A DNA stretch of 64,000 nucleotides from Guyanagaster necrorhizus (taxonomy: Eukaryota > Basidiomycota > Agaricomycetes > Agaricales > Physalacriaceae), in the NCBI RefSeq assembly GCF_019112545.1, contig NW_025064893.1, positions 730,185-794,184 on the forward strand, written 5' to 3'. Numbering within the stretch: position 1 is the first letter of the stretch; each line of letters starts with the position of its first letter. Position numbers and translations under genes: made by a program. This document shows positions 34,803 to 47,524 of this stretch, in pieces. Below the pieces are notes generated by a model that was not told where the DNA came from, did not search any database, and worked only from the letters and a program-made list of their open reading frames with translations.

Positions 34803-36721
34803 TCACTGATTGGCCTTGTCTTTTATCTTCTCCAGTTTAGTATCTGCTTTTAGAGCTTCATATTCTTTCTGGAGTTCAGCAATCTGGGCTCAGATATCCT
34901 CCCAGATTTTCTTCTTCTTCAGGCAATCCTTTGCTATGTGGCCTTTCTATCCACAATTAAAACACTTTCCTTTCTTCTTTATACAATCAATATCCATAGG
35001 TTTATTGGTCCTAGTATAAGTTGTACTGGTTCTGGTCTTCTGCATGGTGTAAGAGAGCATGATAGTGGTGTTTGATTTTGGGGTAGTTCTGATTTTTCTA
35101 TTAGAGAATCTGCTAGACTTTTTGTCAGGCTGAGCACTGGTATTTACCACCTTCTGTCAAAGTTGTTCTTTGTTTATTTCTGTAATTCAGTCCTTCCATG
35201 CATCATACTCTCTTAGCATATTGGTTCTGATGTTAGAGATTATAGAGATATAGGAGGAGGGGATGCTAAGCTTGAGGTACTCAACTATTCTCCTGTCATC
35301 ATTGGTGCTTTCCTGTACTCCTGCTAATGTTCCTAGTCACTTCAGTTTATTGAAGTACTCACTTGTGACTTTATCTCCAGCCATCTATAACTCTTTCATT
35401 TTGTTCTTGTGCACCTCCTATACAGCTGGATCAATGAACTTGTCACAGACCATCTGTTTGAATATCAGCCATGAGAGAAAGTGGTGATGTTGTCTGGTGG
35501 AAGAGTAGAATGTGGGAGAAATGAGCATCCACCAGCATTTGGTCTTGCTCTTGAAGTAGAAGGCAGCAAAAGCTACTTTATTCATGTCAGTTCTGAGATA
35601 AATGATATACACCTCGAAATATTATTCACAGTTGATCAGAAACTGATTAATATTATCAAATGTGCCCTTAAAGAGGCAAGATGTTCAGATGAGATCAGGT
35701 TTACATTATAGAATGGCCACAGTCTGAGGTAAGGCCCTTATGGAATTAGGGTATTTGTCAAATAGTGGCTAGTGCCATTCAGTAGATGAGCCAGAGAAGG
35801 AGTGGAGAGAGTTATCATCAGCAATGGGACTCTCTTGTGGGGCTGTGTCCTTTCACACTATCACCTCATTTTGAATGGTGAAGCCTAGTCAAATGGCTTT
35901 GGGGTCATCTTTAACAGGTTCCTTTCTGGTTCTGCTCTCTTTGGCCTTGTCAGGTGGTGGTTAACCTCTAAGTAGTCAGCTCCCTTTGCCAGTCTATAGG
36001 TTCTGAAAGCCAGTTGGTTAGCTGGTTGGCTTGGGTCATGGCCATGAGAGCTGAGTTGCTGAGGTTTAAACTGAAGGTGCAGAGTATGAGTACTAGCTTC
36101 AGCTTGATCAGGTCAATGGAGCTATATAAATAGCTTATTTCAGGGCCATAGACAGAGTCTACAGCATTGGCTATATGTTGTACTTTGATTTGTATGACAG
36201 TAGTTCACTGAGCTGATCTTCTGGGTGCCAATGATTATAGACTGAAATGGCATGCTTAGTTGTAGAGTACTGTAAAATGTCCTGTCACTCAGATGGTTCT
36301 GCATTAATGTATAGCTGTTCTATTTGCAATGCTAACCACTTGGTATCACACCATAAAAATATTATCTCTTTTTCATATAAGTCCTGGTACTCTTCTTCTC
36401 TAGCCCTTTGTATTTTCTGCCTCAGCACTTCCTCATCAACATTTTCTTTTGCATATTTCATAAAATCCTTGAGCCTATATGGGCTTCACTGCTTTCTATT
36501 TTGTTCTTATCATTCTCAACCTTGCTGCTCTCCTTATCTATGTCCTTGAGAGGGGAATCAGCAGGCTGGTCAAAGATGCTCCTCTTATGTAGTCTGATTG
36601 TCACTGGAGAGCTGATGGGGCTGAGTACTGGGTCCAGCCTTGGGATTTCTGGAGATGGGAGTAGTGGATAAGTGTGCTTGAGGACTGGCTCCAATCTCAA
36701 TATCATATTAGTTGCCACCAT
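34803..36721 (-). pseudogene. gag: E3 Gag (ORF2)
   Basis: The acidic start has KRSIFDQPADSPLKDIDKES (near 36560-36600). The capsid piece has DMNKVAFAAFYFKSKTKCWW (35510-35610), and the knuckle KCFNCG, stop, KGHIAKDC is at 34923-34964, where TAG replaces a Gln codon. The end is TGA 34803-34805. An internal shift separates the acidic part from the capsid. The role is as in the sister copies, and it is broken. Confidence 0.75.
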
Positions 36722-38066
36722 ATGCTTGCACTGCTACCAAGTCCTCATTATAGACTCAGAAGTTTTCATAAAACTCTAAGTTGAGGAATTGTCCTACAAC
36801 TCAACTTCTGAGAAATTGCCAGAGAGTGTAGTCAGAGACATGGACATTGAGAAGTACTTATAGCCTATAGATGCTGAGAATAGATTTGGCATCCAAGTGG
36901 ATGGTGTTGGGACTGGAAGTATGTTGGAAAGAGGGATACTGGAGAGTTTCAGAGCTGGCACATTGAAGAGAAGAGATGTTATCTCTTCAGAAAGGAGGAG
37001 TATTATCTCTTCTAGCAGCTTTGCTGGGGGTGACAGAGCTATAGGGTTCTGCCCAGAGGTCTGTATTGGTAATGCTGGACTCCTAGAAGGGAGACCTGAA
37101 AAGTTCAGAGTGGAGTTCATATCAGTCTGGAGAGCCACTCTCTAGGCAGACAGCTTCAGCCTCTTGCTATTGCCTGTCTTTTTCTTCTTCTTTATACTCT
37201 TGCTGAGCCTGTGCTCTGGCATGCTCTGCAAGCTTTTCTCAAGCTTGCTCAGGATCTGCCTGAGCTCACTCTTGTTGTTGCTGTTGCTGCTGCTATAGTG
37301 CTGCATCATAGTTAAATGGGACCTGGAGATTCCAGTCCAAGAAGATTCTGTGAATGATCCTGTCTCAGGCTGCCAATCCTTGTCTTTGGGTGTTGCTATC
37401 ATTGCTGGATGTCAGGTCCTTCTTATGGCCACTATAGTTAGAGTGGTCTGAGAGGAAGGCACTTCCAGTTGGGGTTGTGTAGAGTGAATCATGTTCTGAG
37501 TGCAGTGAAACACCTCAGAGTCTTGAAGCTATCTCAGTGGCATCAAGAGAGTCCTAAGCATGGTCTCCAATCTCAGCTTCTCTTAGAGTGGTGGAAGGGT
37601 CAGAAAACAGCAAGTCATTAAAGAAGTTCATGGAGAGATTCTTATCCTTATAGCTAGGGATGGAGAGTGGGACCTATGGGTTTTGGAACTCTGTGAGGTG
37701 AGAGTTTTGGTTTCTGCTATCTGGTCAAGAGGATTGAGGGGAATATTAGTGTTTCTCTATTTCTTAAATGTTCCCTAAATGTAAGCTGTTAGACTCAGCT
37801 TTAGATAAGAGTTGCTCCATGAGCTGGTAGAAGAGTCAGACAGAGTTTGGAATGTCATAGAGAGATAGATTAGAGGTTATGTTTCTGAGAATACAGTGGA
37901 TATTCTGAAATTCCTAGTAGTGTCTAACTGCCCAGACTGTGATTGATTGGCATTCTTGGCACAGCTGAATGATCACTAATAATCCTAACAATGTTCTGAT
38001 AATAGAGGTGAGGAGTTCAAAGAACTTGTGATTGAAGTTCAGAGATTCGAGGTTAATAGATGGCAT
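36530..38066 (-). pseudogene. E3 ORF1: hydrophobic-helix protein
   Basis: ATG is at 38066. The hydrophobic run FFELLTSIIRTLLGLLVIIQ covers about 37959-38024, then SITVWAVRHY. Later conserved blocks are FNYDAALQQQQ, DAKSILSIYRL, LNVHVSDYTLWQFL and GPSTQP, then FPSQG at the end, as in E7. The tail overlaps the acidic start of Gag in the +1 frame. Several stops. Confidence 0.6.
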
Positions 38067-38109
38067 TTGGTTTTCTCCACATTATTGTGCATGAGGAAAG
38101 AGAAGATGA

Positions 38110-38122
38110 AGCTTCAAGCTAA
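38110..38122 (-). other. E3 primer-binding site, exact self-match
   Basis: Plus-strand agcttcaagctaa lies one base from the LTR. The LTR holds ttagcttgaagct at 38280-38292, its exact reverse complement (13 of 13). Here both partners carry the same form of the CpG site. Confidence 0.7.
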
Positions 38123-38123
38123 T

Positions 38124-38582
38124 TGTTAGACCCAAGCTGCATATAATTATAAACATATGATAAACTGTTGTCACTTTGCACTTTGAGTGAAATGGCAGAG
38201 TCCATTTGATGTGATTATTGATCATAGTGCTTTAAGGCCTTAGGATTGGCTCAAGGATAGAATAGTGTAAAAGTAAACTTTAGCTTGAAGCTGAGGTTAT
38301 GCCAGTGAGAGCTGTCCTACTTATATACAGTTGTCTGACATAGTTATAAATACTACTACTAATTGTATTCTTTGTGGTTATTATGCTCATTGTCCTTGAG
38401 CATTGTTACTGTCTACAATAGTGTCATCATGCATCATCAAGCAGTGTTGTTGCATCAAAGGACAATGCCAGACTGGGCTTGTTGTGCTGACTAACCTAGT
38501 CTCACAGTCCTAAGTGCTGGTGTAGGCACCTTGACTAAGCACAGATAGAGGTTAAGACAAGACAAGAATGAAAATCATAACA
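38124..38582 (-). repeat. E3 5' LTR (right copy)
   Basis: 459 bp with the standard ends, flanked on the right by CAGAG. It is the 5' LTR of this minus-strand element. Confidence 0.9.
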
Positions 38583-38587
38583 CAGAG

Positions 38588-39700
38588 AGGCACTCCACAA
38601 GAAGAGAAAGAACACAGATACCTCCTATGACCAACAGCCAGAACAGACAGATGACATCAGGACAATCAGCTCATAGATTTCAGAAATCTGTAGATCCTGT
38701 CAGAGTTCTCTCCAGTCCTAAACTATGAGGACCAGGATCTCCCTGATGACTTCTTTGATGATACACCCTCCTCCTCAGCACATGGCATTAGAGACTATGC
38801 TAGAGACTCTCTTGATGCCTCTAGAGTGGCTTTAAGACCTGAACCTATTTTGCCTATGCAGTCTAGACACAACTCCCTCTATGTGACCTCAGAGTCCAGT
38901 CCACCTTCAACTGAGTATATTGATTCCTACCCAGAGTCAGAAGACCCAGGTGAGTGATGGGAACCAACAGTCACTGACCAGCTTGAGCATGACACCAGAG
39001 ATTTCATTGCTGAGAAAATCCAGATGGCCAGTGAGGAGATCCTCAGGAACCTTGACTGGGCAGAAGCTAAGCAGGCCTGATGACAAGCAATCCATAATGA
39101 CAAGCTATATGATGTGCAGTATCATCAACAACAATGAGAGCTTGAGGCTGCTGAGTGAGGCACCTTGAGCTCTTATGTCTCTGATTTATAAACAGAACAG
39201 TCTTGCTCTCCCTTCTGAGAGCCTAGTACCCCTGCTACAACCAAAACAGACTCCTAGGCTGAGCCATATAATCTTGTCACCTCCAGTGAGGCTGCAAAGA
39301 GAGGAAACAATCTCTCTTCTTGAACTGTCAGCATTGCTGATACTGACATCATTCCCTCAAGCTCTGACTCTGTTCTTGATGCCTATAGACTTCAAGTTCT
39401 TCTCAATGCCCACATCCCTGACCAAGGCCTCCATCACTTTCTGGGAGAGAGAGTTGCATGACTCTTTCTCAATCTCTGATTTTACACCAACTCTCATATT
39501 TATAGCTAAGACCTGGAGGCAGCAAGAGTGGATAGAGACCATAGATATGACTCTGACCTTGGGGCCACTCTCCTCCTCCAGCTAATGTCACTGGACCTAG
39601 CAACTGGAATGACAACCAGTTTGCCAGCAATGATCAAATCTCTGGCACTGCCAATCTATGACCCACATGATGACTTCCTCAAGAAGGACAGCAGAGATGA
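38588..39700 (+). pseudogene. E4 ORF1, continuation after E3
   Basis: It resumes the Ser/Pro/Asp-rich ORF1 region (for example DYARDSLDAS-type sequence near 38800). It includes SDSVLDAYRLQVLLNAHIPD and LHHFLGERVA (39363-39455), the most conserved block of the ORF1 tail. Here this block and the acidic start of Gag (KSLALPIYDPHDDFLKKDS, 39637-39690) are in the same frame, unlike the other copies. The old ORF1 frame can still be traced (VTGPSNW) in another frame, so an indel in this copy is the likely reason. Confidence 0.5.
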
Positions 39701-41435
39701 GAGAGATGAGAAGAGCAACAAGGATGACATGGGGGATGACTTCCCTCTTGATTGAAAATGACTCAGAGAATATGCAAATGAGAAAACAGATGAGGAAGCA
39801 TTACTGGAGAAGGTATAGAGAGAGCAGGAAAAGGAATACCACTAGCTATACTGGGATGATATAGCATTTTTATGGTGGGATGTGACTTGGTTAGCATCAT
39901 CCCTGAGACAGAAGTATATTTCAGCAGACAACTTTGAAAAGCAGAATATCTTACAGTATTCTGCTACTAAATATGCAATTTTCAGTTACAACAGGAGGCA
40001 CTCTGAGGACCAACTCAGTGAGCTGCCTGAATACATGTTGAAGTATAATATCAAGCCAATACCATGGACTCCATCCATCATCTCAAAATGTGCCATATAT
40101 ATGGCACCTTCCATCTGAACCTACACCAGCTGATTTTTGCACTCCACACTGTCAGTCTGATCATCAGTAACTTGGCTCTCATGATTCTGACCACAATCAA
40201 GTAGCCAGGCCACCAGGTACCAAAATTCTTAGACTGGCAGAGAGAGCTGATTACTTGGTGGCCAACTGCCACCTGATGAAGCTGAAGGGAGTGGAACCAG
40301 CAAAGAACCTATCAAGAATGACCTGAAAGCAATAAAGCTAGACTTTACCATTTGAAACAGAGTAATCATATAGAAGGAAGCTGCTCCTCATAAAAGTCCT
40401 GTGGCTGACAACAACTCACTCCATTCATTCTCTGGGCTGCCAACTGATTGGCAACACCCTCCTTTTGATCAATGGCCCAATTCTATGAGTGCCCTCTCTG
40501 AGAATGCAGCTATCTTACAGTGCAAACCTGATTTGCTCTGTAAACTCCACCCTTTCAAAGGTGTCTCTGATGACATCAACCAATTCCTAATAGACTGTGA
40601 ACAATATTTCAAAGTCTATATCACATACCTGAGAAACAATATGAACAAGGTTGCATTTGCAGCCTCATACCTTGAAGACAAGATGAAAACATGGTGGATA
40701 TTAATCTTGCCAAACTTCTATTCCACCATCTGACAACATTATTGTTTCCCCTCTTGGCCCATCTTTAAGCAGATGCTTAATGACAAATTTATCAATCTGA
40801 CTGTCCAGAAAGTCCACAAATCTAAGATCAAGAAATTTCAGATAGGCGACAAAGTGGCCACCAAATACTTCAATAAACTGGAATGGCTTGCCAAGCTCAC
40901 TGGAATCTGGGATGACATAGCTGATGATGGATGAATGGTTGAGGCTCTCAAATGGGAGGCACCCACATCATACATCAAGATGGTCTCTGATATCAGCAAA
41001 TTTATCCTGAAGAGATATGATGAATGAAAGGAGAAAATTATCAAGATGTATAAGGAATGGCAACAACAGAAGGCAGAGCAAGCTAATCTACAGGAGTACT
41101 AAAAGGTATCAACAACTTCAAATCAGAAGACTGGCTACCAATCAAGTACTCTCAAAACTGGGTCATCAACAACTAGCATGCCTTTCTATAGTGCTTAGAA
41201 GACAGAAACCAGAATAACCTACACTGGAGCAGAGAAGCCCATGAACATTGATTGATTAAAGAAGAAAGGAAAATGCTTCAACTGTGGCCAGAAGAGCCAC
41301 ATGTCAAAGGACTGTCCAAAGAAGAAACACACAAGAGAAGACATTTGGGTGCAGATCACCAAGCTGCAAAAGAAAGCAGAGGAACTTAGCACAGAGACTA
41401 AAGTAGAGAAGGTAAAAGAGGAGGCCAATCAGTAA
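39600..41435 (+). pseudogene. gag: E4 Gag (ORF2)
   Basis: The acidic segment is followed by the capsid domain at 40401-40733 (PFKGVSDDINQFLIDCEQYF, NNMNKVAFAASYLEDK, KTWWILILPNF). The zinc knuckle CFNCGQKSHMSKDC is at 41274-41315, with a charged tail ending at TAA 41433-41435. Premature stops occur at several Arg/Gln positions. Confidence 0.78.
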
Positions 41436-44400
41436 AAGATCCTATTGAGTTGGCCAAACAACAGAATAATGTGTCTGAAGTAGCTGCTGGATAGACTAAT
41501 AGTGTCTCTATAGGTACAATATATCTAACTTATCCATGCATTTAAATATACCCCACTCTTTAACTACTATACATATGCCAGAAGGACCACTGGAACAAAC
41601 TTAAACACTCATGGGCTGAACAAGAAGAGAGACCCCCATCAGATAGCTCAAGCCATTCAATACCAAATGGACTTGGCAGGCCATCAAAGATGCAAAAACA
41701 GAGGAAGTGGCAAAGGCTGTGCTCAGAAACTGGATCCACAAGGCCTGAGCTGAGAAAGTTATCAACAAAATGATAGAGAAGATGAAAAAGGCTGAAAGAT
41801 GCTGAGCCTTGAAATAGCTCAACAAACTTTGGGGATCCTAAAGATATATCCAACAGGCTAAGACCTTAGAGTGAGATCTGATCACTAAAGCCCAGATTGA
41901 GACTCTCACTAACCACTCCACTTATGCAGTTATGGCCCTCATTGATAGCAGCTGCACTGGCAGCTTGATTAATCATGCTTTTGTTGACAAGCACAAACTT
42001 TCAACCCAAGCCACTGCAGCCTCTATTTCAGTCTATAACATAGACAGAACAAAGAACCAAGCCATTTTGATCATAGAATTTATTGAACTATGACTAACTA
42101 TTAGTGATCATTCAGAATGGATCAATTTAGCTGTTACTGACTTAAGAACCAAAGAGGTATTTTTGGGCTACAATTGGCTCATCCAGCATAATCTGCTAGT
42201 AAACTAGAAGAATGAGTGAATTATCTTCATACAGTGTAAATGCTGAAAAATTCCATTTAAACTACCAGATGAAGACCTGAAAGACAGGTAGGATGAGGAG
42301 ATGGAAGATGGAGAAACCATTCTCACTGTAGATCTGAAGAAGGCAATCCATATCTGAGCCATGCACCATATCAATGATTTGGCAGCCAAAGTGAACACCA
42401 AGAGAGAGAAATGGATGTTTGAGGAGATGGTCTCCAATTGAGCTCAGGACTACTAGGATCTCTTTGATAAAAGCTTTGACAAACTACTAGAACTCAAACC
42501 ATGGGACCATGCAATCAAGTTAATCCCTAATGCCAATGCCAATCTCAACTGCAAAATGTACCTGCTCAGTAACTATGAACAACAGGAGCTTGACAAGTTC
42601 CTAGAGGAAAATCTCTCCAGCAGCTAAATACAACTCTCAAAGTCCCTGATGGCATCACCATTCTTCTTTGTCAAAAAGAAGGATGGAAAGCTCCAATCTA
42701 TGCAAGACTATCAGAAGCTAAATGAAATGACAATGAAGAATTGTTACCCACTTCCCTTAATTTCAGAACTAATGGACAAATTATGAGGTGCCAAGTACTA
42801 CACTAAGCTGGATGTCTGATGGGGCTATAACAATATATGCATTAAAGAGAGAGATAAATGAAAGGCTGCCTTCCATATGAACTGAGGACTGTTTGAACTG
42901 ACAGTGATGTTCTTCAGTTTAACCAATTCACTGGCAACATTTCAGTGGATGATGAATGATATCTTCAAAGATCTCATCACCATTGAGAAGATCACTATAT
43001 ACCTGGATGACATTCTGATAATATCCCAGGACCATATCAAACACTGACAGCTAGTCTATCAGATACTCAAACTAATGAGAAAACATAAGCTGTTTCTCAA
43101 AGCAGAAAAGTGCAAATTTGAAGTGTTGAAGACAGAGTATCTTAGGGTCATCATTAGTGAAGGAAGTATTTGCATGGATCCCATCAAGATCACCAGAATA
43201 ACAAAATGGCTAGAACTGACTAAGAAGCAGAAACTACAATCATTCTTAGACTTTACCAACTTCTACTAGTGGTTTATCTGAGACTACAGCAAGATCATAT
43301 ACCCTATGATGCAACTCACCAGAAATGCCCTCTGATCATGGAGACACTCATAACAAGTGGCATTCAACAGCTTAAAGTGCTGGCTTGCTAAGGACATTAT
43401 TCTAGCCATCTCAACTCAGGAGGGGAGATTTCATGTAGAGGCCAATTCCAGTGAAGGAGCAATTGGAGCTGTTCTGTCTCAGAAACAGAAAGGGAAATGG
43501 TGCTCAGTTGCCTTTCTCTTAAAGGCCTTAACAGTGACAGAATGAAATTATGAGATCTACAATAAGGAATTACTTGCAATAATGCTCACCTTAGAAGAGT
43601 GGTATCACTACTTGATCAGTGCAGTCCAGGCCTTTGAAATCTAGACTGACCATCAAAATCTGTGATACTTCTAACAACCACAAAAACTCAATCAATGACA
43701 AGCATAATGAGTGATAGAACTGAGCCAGTACCTGTACATCCTGCACCACAAGGCAGGAATAGCAAACAAGAAAGCTGACCTTCTTAGTCAGTAAGCAGAT
43801 CACAAACAAGAAGGAAACAACAATGAAAGGATAACATTATTAAAGCTCAAGCATTTCTAGATAATGATAATACCAATGGAGGAGGAGATCTATGAACAAA
43901 TTAAGAGTGTGACAAGAGACAACTGAAAGTGGAACCAGCATGTAGCCTCATCCCTCAATCATGAGTGAGAGATAATAAAGGAAAGAGGGCTGATCTGATA
44001 TGATGGGTAAATCTATAGTCTCAGAGATAAAGAACTTCAAAGAGAGATCATTGCCATGTGCTATAACTACACAATGGCAGGCCACTCAGAGATCACTAAA
44101 ACCAAGAAGTTAGTCCTATAAGAGTACTGGTGGCCAAAGATAAGATGGAACATAGAATGCTATATCAAAGGATATAAGACCTGTCAATGAGAAAAATCAT
44201 CAATCCAGCTGCAGGCTGTGCCACTTCATTCAAATGAGGTCCCAAAGTCTCCATGAATCCATATCTCAGTGGATATGATTACTGATTTACCAGAATATAA
44301 TAGCTATAATACTATTATCATCATTGTGGACTGGTTCTCAAAAGCAATCATCCTGATTGTATACTCAATGGAGTTAGCATTTGAAGGGTGGACAAAGATT

Positions 44401-45330
44401 TTACATGATGAGATCTACATCAAATATAGAATGCCTCAAGTTATTATCTCTGATTGGAGACCACAGTTCATCTCAAAATTTCTTGATGACCTGTACTACC
44501 TCCTCAACATTTGACATAATGCATCAATGGCTTATCACTCACAAACAGACAGACAAATAGAATGGGCAAACCAAAAGATCAAAAAATACCTATGGTTATT
44601 CATCAACTACTGCCAGGATGATTGGATGGAATGGCTTGCTCTTGCAGCCTTTCAACACAACAATCAAGTCCACTCTGCTACTGGCAAAACACTGTTTTTT
44701 GTTAACTACAGATGACATCCAAACATTATCCACATGGAATGCATATTCATCTTGACCTCTGCCTCCTGTGATTTCATGCAAGAAATGACCAAAATCCACT
44801 CTGAAACCTAGGCCACACTAGAAAGAGCAGCCATCATCATAAAAAAACAGTACAACAAACATTGATTCTCAGTACACTCCTATAATGTCAATGACAAGGT
44901 CTGGTTAGATACAACCAATCTCCATCTTTCTCATTCAAAATGAAAATTAGACAACAAATAAACTGGTCCATTTCTAATAGTCACTAAAATCAGTTCTTCT
45001 GCATATAAACTTTGCCTATCAACCAACTGGAAGGTTCATGATGTTTTCAATAAATCCTTTCTCACTCTCTTTCTCACTCTCATCTTTCTGAATCAAGCAC
45101 AACCTTCATCTCCTCCTCCAGACTTAATCAACAATAAGAAACACTATAAAATTGATTAGATTTTAAACTATAAACTATACAAGGTGCAGGCTAAAGACAG
45201 TGGGACAACAACAATGGTTGATTATCTGGTTAATTAGAAGGGCTATGGTCTGGAATCTAACCAGTGAGTAAACAAGAAATGGATGGCTGCTGATGACATG
45301 ATACAGAAGTATGAATTATTCCTAAATTAA
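41436..45330 (+). pseudogene. pol: E4 Pol with altered protease site
   Basis: The protease motif reads DSSC instead of DSGC at 41944-41955 (GGC to AGC), removing the glycine of the active-site triplet. RT YLDD is at 43000-43011. RNase H has NYEIYNKELLAIM near 43550. The integrase core keeps Asp 44272, Asp 44452 and Glu 44560, spaced 60 and 36 codons. The chromodomain near 45215-45275 reads VDYLVN, stop, KGYGLESNQ. The stop TAA is at 45328-45330. Many TGA, TAA and TAG codons and frame changes; one indel must lie between Gag and protease because the expected -1 frame is not kept. Confidence 0.85.
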
Positions 45331-45363
45331 GCTATCAGGATGATGGTCTTAAGAAGGACATAA

Positions 45364-45790
45364 TGTTATGATTTTTTTACTATTTCTTTATCTTAATCCC
45401 TATTTATGCTTAGTCAGAGTGCCTAGACTAGTGCTTAGGACTGTAGGACTGGCTTAATCAGCACAACAAGCCCAGTCAGTCTTTGTCTTTTGATATAGCA
45501 ACAACACTTGATGATGCACAATTGCTCTTTTGTAAACAGTAATAACACTCAAGGACAAAGGGTATAATGACCAGGATGAATACAATAAGTAGCATTATTT
45601 ATATTGACTACAATCTGTAGTATATAAGATGGCTTGCTCTCATTGATAATCTCCAGCTTCAAGCTAAAGTTTATATTTATACCATTCTATCCTCAAGCCA
45701 ATCACATCAGTGAACTCTGATAGAACACTTGAATATAAAGTGACATTAGTTTATCACATGTCTATAATTATGTGCAGCTTGGATATAACA
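45364..45790 (+). repeat. E4 3' LTR with a 32-bp deletion
   Basis: 427 bp against 459 bp in the 5' LTR. The missing bases correspond to the stretch between two short TCACAT repeats in the 5' copy, so the loss probably arose by slippage or microhomology. It contains AGCTTCAAGCTAA and the usual TATA-like block. Confidence 0.88.
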
Positions 45791-46969
45791 GAAAGTCTGA
45801 GAGATATATAAAATGTCACTTCACTTGCCCTAGCATAAATACCACAGGACTCTGTAAGAGTTCTGCTCATTAATAATACTATACTAAGTTATATTAAAGT
45901 ATGACTGTAGAATAGTTAAATACCATGATGTAAAAAATAGTATATAAGTTTCTAACCTCCAATATTGTAGTGTAAAGGCATAAAGACTTTACACTCCAAC
46001 TCTTAGGATTAGTTTGTAACTTTAAGTGAGAGAATAAACTAAATATTAATATCATCACAAATGATTTGAATATTGCATAAAGCATCAAAAGCTTCTATAG
46101 GACTTTGGTCTGATTTAATAGAAGGTTTTGAATTGCACTCTAGCCTGAAAATAAGAGAGTAGTGTCTAAAGGGCACTCTTTTGAGTTTTTGAGGCATTTG
46201 TAATGCAAGGCACTACAGGTGGTAGAGATTCAAACTCTTTGAATCTGTAGATGGAGTTTTATTATGTTTTTGTGTCTCTGGATCATATAGGTTTGAACTC
46301 TGTAGATCTATGATTAGTTTGGAAGCTTGAGCATATAGGTTCAAACTCTTTGGTACTTGTGGATATATTTGTAAAGTGTTTCTGCTTAGACCTTGAAGCT
46401 TTAAGTAATGTATTATATGTGTTAAAATCTTTGAGTTTGGTCTAAGCAGTGCTTAAGATGTTTTGAGCATTTTGTAAGAGTGTTTTGAAGTATTGTGTTG
46501 TGATATAGTACTCTTTCCTTGAGGCTCAGCAACATTTGTTGCTCTTCTTGTTAAATAAAAAGCTTTGAGACTTAGAGAGATCTTGATCATAAACATACAC
46601 TATTGCTATTTATGCACAGTGGATCACTGAAGATACAATTGTATTGGTCATTACTACTCTTATCACATTATAATCTCCAACAAACTAAGAGTGTTGTATT
46701 TGTATGTTGATGTGAGTGTGATCAGCAGATATTTTTTTTGCTGTATCAGTTTTTAGCTTGCACATGCAATCATCTTTTCAACATCAAAACTCAATATTGC
46801 TATATTCATATTCACAAGCATATGCCTAACTATATCAATTGTTGGATTTATTATTTACAATGTCATATAGATTCTATGGAGAGTATAAGAATGAAAAAGA
46901 GAATTGAAAGAATAAAATACTCAAAGAAGAATAGGCAACATCTATTATGCCTTTCAGGCAGTAATATAC
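45791..46969. other. Unassigned AT-rich sequence between E4 and E5
   Basis: No supportable gene. Between 46221 and 46445 it holds four loose copies of a phrase like GGTTCAAACTCTTTG at spacings of about 60-72 bases. The short frame at 46738-46992 runs into the E5 LTR and is not credible. Probably decayed repeat sequence. Confidence 0.4.
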
Positions 46970-47487
46970 TGTTAAGCCCAAACTCCACATGACTATCAAC
47001 ACATGATAAACAGTTCAGAACCTTGCACTTCAGATTAGACTGACTGAGTTCACTGATATGTCAATAGAGGTGTGTGGTCAAGGCAGTCGCAAGTCACTCA
47101 AGATAGAATGGTAGAGGATAAACTTTAGCTTGAAGCTGGAGTATTACAGCAAGAGCTATGCTACTTAAATACTGTTCTGTTATCTAACTATTAATAGGCT
47201 TTCATAAAAGATATTGTCTGCTGTAGAGCTGTTACCCCCTGCTGTTGCTGGGCTCTCCACAAAAGCTGTTGTCCTGCTGTTGTGCTGTTACTGCTGTGCT
47301 GCAGTTGGAGAACAAAAGGAGTATTGTCTCTCTCTTCATAGCACACAGCAACGATAAGATGATGACTGACTGGAATTGCTGAGCTAAGCATTCCCATAGT
47401 CCTAAGTGCTGGCCTAAGCACCCTGACTAAGCAAAGATAAGGGTCACTTTTGAAAGAAAAGAAAAGAAAATAGGAAAAATTGTAACA
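46970..47487 (-). repeat. E5 3' LTR
   Basis: 518 bp, TGTTAAGCCC...AAATTGTAACA, the same family as the solo LTR at 21158-21675. It carries AGCTTCAAGCTAA (minus strand) after a TATTTAAG-like motif. Confidence 0.88.
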
Positions 47488-47524
47488 TTACCCTCTCCTT
47501 AAGACCATTGTTCCAATGGTTAAG

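Larger units (their letters stand above)
30613..38582 (-). mobile_element. E3: complete Ty3/gypsy chromovirus-type retrotransposon (7970 bp)
   Basis: Two 459-bp LTRs with TGTTAGA starts and TAACA ends, and an exact 5-bp duplication CAGAG at 30608-30612 and 38583-38587. It is inserted in ORF1 of E4. The minus-strand interior has ORF1, Gag and Pol in the usual order. It is inactivated at catalytic residues as well as by stops. Confidence 0.95.
29841..45790 (+). mobile_element. E4: Ty3/gypsy chromovirus-type retrotransposon, split by E3
   Basis: The 5' LTR is 29841-30299 and the 3' LTR 45364-45790. The interior is 30300-30612 and 38588-45363, interrupted by E3 plus one duplicated CAGAG. Without the insertion it measures about 7.97 kb. 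The outer flanks are GCAAG (29836-29840) and GAAAG (45791-45795), a duplication with one mismatch. Coding regions are heavily decayed. Confidence 0.88.

Noticed and set aside
46738..46992. 84-codon plus-strand frame before E5
   Set aside because: It runs into the E5 LTR and has no recognisable motif. AT-rich repeat sequence gives such frames by chance.
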